From Diploscapter coronatus (Eukaryota; Nematoda; Chromadorea; Rhabditida; Rhabditidae), in assembly GCA_964036155.1 (NCBI GenBank), contig OZ038422.1:32697201-32761200 (forward strand): a DNA stretch of 64,000 nt, written 5' to 3'. This document shows, in pieces, positions 59,701 to 64,000 of this stretch; positions within the stretch are counted from its first letter, which is position 1, and every line of letters begins with the position of its first letter. Position numbers and translations under genes: made by a program. The notes beneath the pieces were generated by a model, which worked only from the letters and a program-made list of their open reading frames with translations, had not been told where the DNA came from and ran no database searches.

Positions 59701-62700
59701 AGAAAAGTGCAAATTCATTTTGTAATCATTGCAAACCAAACATCTAAAATCGTTAGAATATAGAGATTTCCTACAATTTAAAAATTTCATAAGAAAGGAT
59801 AAGACGTCTAAAATATAAATAGTAACATCTTAATAATTTTGAGATTCCACTAAGAAAATGAAATGTATTTTCTTATAAATTGTACTTTCGAAATGTTAAA
59901 TTCCCATTTCGTCAAGAATTTGATAAGATGATATTCTAGGTAAATTGCCTCTTATTGCACTTAAAACATGCTTATTATCCGATTTGAATAAACGTAAGCC
60001 TGATAACTTCTTAGCATTAAATACGGCTTTATAATATCACGATGGGGTATTTTGAATCGCGGGGATAATAATAATAATTTTAAGCGTATAAACTTTTCGG
60101 AAATGCTAGATTTTAGTATTTTTGGAAAAATTGGAAGAATCAAATAAATTCTCGACTATACGCTAGATTAGAAAACATTTTCTTTACCAAATTTTCAACA
60201 TGTGTTAAATTTTAGTGCTTCCTTTAGAAAAAAAAAACAGCTATAAAATTAAGCAAATTTGGCAATTTATACAGTACACTTATCCGGATTGTAATCTCCT
60301 AAAGGGGTCATGTAACATAAATTGAGATATTACCAACACCCCAAAAAGAGCTAAAAGAATACCGCTAAAGATGCCCTATTATAGCGATTTCTTCCCCAAT
60401 TCTAATACCTAAATCCCTTGACAGGTAACATAAAAAGGTTATGTATTTATGCCCTTCTTTTCTCAATCCCAATAAAACATTAGATTTTTGTGATAGGAGA
60501 AATTACCAAAATCGGAAATATCAAAGAAACCGTATCATTAGCGCTTTATTGATGGAGATATCCATAAAATTACTGCGTAAAGTTGGCCCAGTTTAAATTT
60601 GAGGCGATGTCTGACTCTTGAACAATTGGCAAAGTTTGTGTATGTAAATTCAATCATTTTTATGACCTTGGAAATTTCTCTGACTCTCTAGCTTTGACAT
60701 AGTTTATCGTCAAGAAACTTCACCTTCCCTTCTACCGTAGCCAATTAGACGAGACGAACATTGGTAGTTTGGAGATAGCGTTGAGATCTTAGAGATGAGG
60801 AAAAGAAAAAGATATTAGCAGATGAAAACTCATTTGGCTGTAATGAGCGATAGACAGGAAATCGAAAATGGTTCGGATATTGCATTCGGTTTCGGAAGGG
60901 GTTAAACTTTGCAAAGAGAAAGGGAAAGATTGAGGGCACAACTCTGAAACTTAATTAATTTCATAATGTACTATTAATTCATTGTAACTCGTGACAATTA
61001 ATTTAATCAGGTAATTACAATTTTCATAATTCGAAACATTTTTCGATGTTTACGAAATTCAATCAAAGATGAGAAGATAATTCGTATCTCTAAACTAATA
61101 AAGCCCCAGATGCACTAAATTATCAGCGAGTTAAACATTTAATATCGGATGTGAAAATAGCGTTTGGAATCAAGAGAGCGGCAAAATCTAGGGAAAGTGA
61201 GTCTAATTGAAAACGACTATGCGAGGGTTCATCGTTACGAGAAATTAGAATATATTCGCCTGAAAGGCAGGTGTTTTGAAGATCCAATTCTAATTGTAAG
61301 AAGATGGGAGATCTTCTCCGGAAAAGTAATTCACATAGGTAAAATAGGTAATTTCAAGCGAATTTGGAAAATGACAGTTTGGAAAGTGAAATAGATGAAA
61401 TCCCATTAATATCGATGGTTTTTGTTAATAGGCAAGGACCGCGATACGCTGCGGGATACCGTTATTTTTTAAGTAAAAGTTGAGTTTAAAAAATTATAAG
61501 CGAAGTTCGATTGTTGGCAAAAGTTAAGTTTGAGAATTAATCAAACGAAAACTTGAAACACATCCAAATTGATATGAAAATCGCAAAGTTTGCATTATTT
61601 GTTGGAAAAAATGAGTATGATATTTAGAAAAGTGAACAGAATGATGAACAACTTTTCTATGAGTAATTCAAAAGATGTAATTTAAAAGTGGCGAAGTTTA
61701 TATTGGTGTAAATCGAAAATGTTGAATAATCGTCGTCTTTATGAATAACCATGCCATAACTTGTTATGATTATGGGTCGGCTTTGTGAAAGGGGAACTTA
61801 TTACACTAAAATACTTTGCACCATTTTGGTATTGCCGAATTTGGTCTAATTAGTTTTTAGCAGGGTTACTGTAAGTAGGAATAATATGAAATCAAATGAA
61901 AACCAATTTACAATAAAATAATTACACGACAATGATTGGTATTGAAATTGAAACAATGCGAGGTGTTTTGCAGGGGTTTGAAGGGACGGTTACGAGTTTA
62001 TATGATCAAGCGTTAGATGGGTTAGAGATACAGAGAAATTCGACCAATAGAATGCGGCAACTTCAAAGTCGGAAAAGTCAACCTATTGCAAGCGTTTTTC
62101 GAAGTTTTTTAGGTAAAATTAATTAGAATGGCTGGGTGCGCGCAAAATCATAGGTGTGTTGTTGAATAATTTGATAGTTTTGGGGAGTTTTCTCTTCTCA
62201 ATATCTTTGCCAAACCCCTTCACTTTCTATTAGCGACACATAACCTTGCGCTTGGGAAAGTTCGAAATTTGAACTTGGAATTGTATTTGAATTAGACTTA
62301 GATGGGAATATCGTCAGAAAGTCTATACTATCTACCCTCTATGGTTTCTTTTTGTCTCTCGAAAGTGCTTCCTGGGTCTGAATTAGTCCTAGGGAGGAAT
62401 ATCGTTAGCAATTTTCCGCGACCTTCCTTCTATAATAATTTTCTCACGATTTTATATCTATACCCAAACACTTTCAAAAACGCTATCCCGATCTACTCCA
62501 TGTTGTCATTTTTTTCTGACGAAAGTTCTGTTTCTAAAATTTATTCAAATTGAAAAGGAAATCATAAGTTCATTGAATTTGTTCAAATTTATTCAAAACC
62601 GGTCATAAATTTGTGAAATTTGATACAGAAAATATGTACAACAAAAATATTGAAACTAACTGAAATGTCTTAGGGTAGAGGATTAAGATTCAATCACAGA

Positions 62701-62956
62701 TCAGAGACCTGTAAAGCTATCAGGCTATGATACGTTTGGCATCACAATTCAGAAACTGATATTTACAAGAGCATTACTTTGAAAGCTATCAGTTTGACAA
62801 GTAGGACCGAGTCTGGACTTTCGATGGCTGTTAATAAAAGTAGTAAGCAGAAACAATAAGCTCAGTGTTCAACAGATCCATAATGGAGCCTATCTTATCT
62901 GATTGTTCTTACTACGACTTATTAGTTACCCGTTAGCCCTTTAGATCTATAAAATC
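53737..62956. other. Gene-poor region upstream of cog-1
   Basis: Nine kilobases of AT-rich DNA with no exon chain that I can support. It lies upstream of cog-1 and downstream of the START-domain gene. A foldback element sits at 55315-55520. Open frames at 56896-57330 (+) and 58437-58790 (-) have no family signal or splice support. Given the many expression domains of cog-1 in C. elegans, cis-regulatory content is likely but is inference only. Confidence 0.5.
55315..55520. repeat. Imperfect 48-bp inverted repeat (foldback), MITE-like or structured RNA
   Basis: Left arm 55315-55362 and right arm 55472-55520 are reverse complements over nearly their whole length. The core GACGTATCGG is matched perfectly, as are ACAACGG, CCGTT and GCATT. 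Most mismatches would be G-U pairs in a plus-strand RNA. The 110-base loop contains a smaller hairpin, TTTTCAC (55401-55407) against GTGAAAA (55427-55433). G+C in the arms is clearly above the surroundings. No transposase or clear target duplication is visible. Confidence 0.7.
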
Positions 62957-63963
62957 TCATCGCGATTGACTATGTTGGTTCTGTTGAATGTAAGCTCGAA
63001 GCCTCCCAACGTGATCTCGGAAATAGGTTAGCATCGAAGATTGCATTAATCTTCTTGGCAAGGCACCCTGAAAAGTTTGGAAATTTGCCGAACTGGTCAC
63101 TTTTTCCCCGAAATAATAGGAGAAAAACGTCGATTCGACGCTATCGGAAATGGTTAAAGCTGCCAAAAATCAAATTCTTTTTGAAAACCTGAAGTTTCTA
63201 CCTTCAAGTCAGTTTTCATGACCCACTCCAGCAAGGCCTCTCCCTGGACGTCGCCGCTTGAACATCTCATTAGAGAGGGGCCGTTTATACCCCTAAATTA
63301 AAATTTTCAAAATAAAGAAAAAATCAAACTTGATTACCTAATTAGTTTTTTATTAGTAATAGGTGGATAGACAACATTGTCGATCGACACGAATACCCCG
63401 GTATAAATGCGGCTAAATTTCGGGAAATCACAAGTTTTGTTTTAACTTGAATATTTTTACCTGGCAGAATCAAGGTGGATTTTCCTGACATCCAGGAAAT
63501 CCCTAGAAGAGACATACCCCTTCAAAGCTGGGGCTGATACGGAGTAAAATATTTCAGTCGTAGAGTCGATTTTTGCTATTGTCTGGAAGAACATTTTTCC
63601 CATATTCTGATTTTTGGCACTATGCTTTTAAGCCATACCTGTCCAACAAGTAGCTGCGTATTCCATTTGAGCATGTCTTTCCATGCAGCGTTGAAGAGCA
63701 GCATGGGGTCCATTTTGAATTCGGTTCGAATACAGTAGTAGTTTTCCGGACCCGTTAGGACCTAGGATAGTCATTTTTCCGTTTTTGAAATTTAGAACTT
63801 ACAATAGGATCGCTATTTCCGCTGATAATCTTCCATTCGCCCAATTTCGCCTCCCTTAGAAGTTGTTCGACGTCAATTTCCGCGCTCGAGAGTTTCTCAA
63901 CGATCTGCAGCTTGGTTTCCTCAGATAGTTTCGGAATCTTTCGATGGTGCGGGTTTTCGTCGT
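62957..63963 (-). CDS. START-domain lipid-transfer protein, C-terminal part
   Basis: Six minus-strand exons: 63803-63963, 63639-63761, 63461-63582, 63338-63412, 63202-63292, 62957-63067, stop TGA; about 227 residues. The first exon ends the visible part at an acceptor (TTCCAG) at 63964, so the N-terminus is off the right edge. The sequence follows the START fold of the STARD3/StAR group: [37 protein letters not shown]-like [20 protein letters not shown], the INGPSLM loop, [18 protein letters not shown] and the C-terminal helix [16 protein letters not shown]. It should bind a sterol or other lipid in its cavity. Whether it has a membrane MENTAL domain as in STARD3 cannot be seen. It lies upstream of cog-1 on the same strand, 9 kb away. 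Confidence 0.88.
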
Positions 63964-64000
63964 CTGGAATCTCAAAACTAGGGATTTTTGAGGATTTTTG

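Overview
The window looks like the nuclear genome of a free-living rhabditid-type nematode. Genes are cut into many small exons. Many introns are only 43-60 nt, with GT donors and a short TTTTAG/TTTCAG acceptor and no long pyrimidine tract. AATAAA signals follow several genes, and gene content is nematode-like (DB-module secreted protein, PDE3, an NKX6/cog-1 type homeobox gene). Exon models below were built by hand: I required open reading, GT..AG borders and matching phase at every junction, and named families only where motifs were clear.

Layout. (1) 1-5639 (+): C-terminal two thirds of an M16-family metallopeptidase. (2) 6751-7265 (-): two phase-compatible exons of an unrecognised gene. 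(3) 8915-10205 (+): complete alkaline ceramidase. (4) 10860-11851 (-): coiled-coil protein with hydrophobic C-terminal segments, divergent from (5) 12097-14123 (+): a short CEP104-like protein. (6) 14525-15357 (+): secreted 12-cysteine DB-module protein with a basic tail. (7) 17218-39998 (-): a cyclic-nucleotide phosphodiesterase of the PDE3 class spread over about 23 kb, with several multi-kilobase introns that are pyrimidine-rich on the sense strand. (8) 40992-46028 (+): secreted mucin-like protein in which CxC...CxC cysteine modules sit on separate exons between Thr/Pro exons. (9) 47380-53681 (-): NKX6-class homeobox gene (cog-1 orthologue), whose first coding exons also carry a 123-codon overlapping reading frame. 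(10) 53.7-62.9 kb: gene-poor DNA upstream of cog-1 holding a long imperfect foldback. (11) 62957-63963 (-): C-terminal START lipid-binding domain, running off the right edge.

The genes do not form an obvious pathway. pde-3 and the mucin-like gene share a divergent promoter region (about 40.0-41.0 kb), as do the coiled-coil and CEP104-like genes (11852-12096). I saw no convincing tRNA, rRNA, CRISPR array or autonomous transposon. Observations most worth checking: the overlapping frame in cog-1, the foldback at 55.3 kb, the repeated CxC module, the TOG-less CEP104-like protein, and the unrecognised minus-strand gene at 6.75-7.27 kb.
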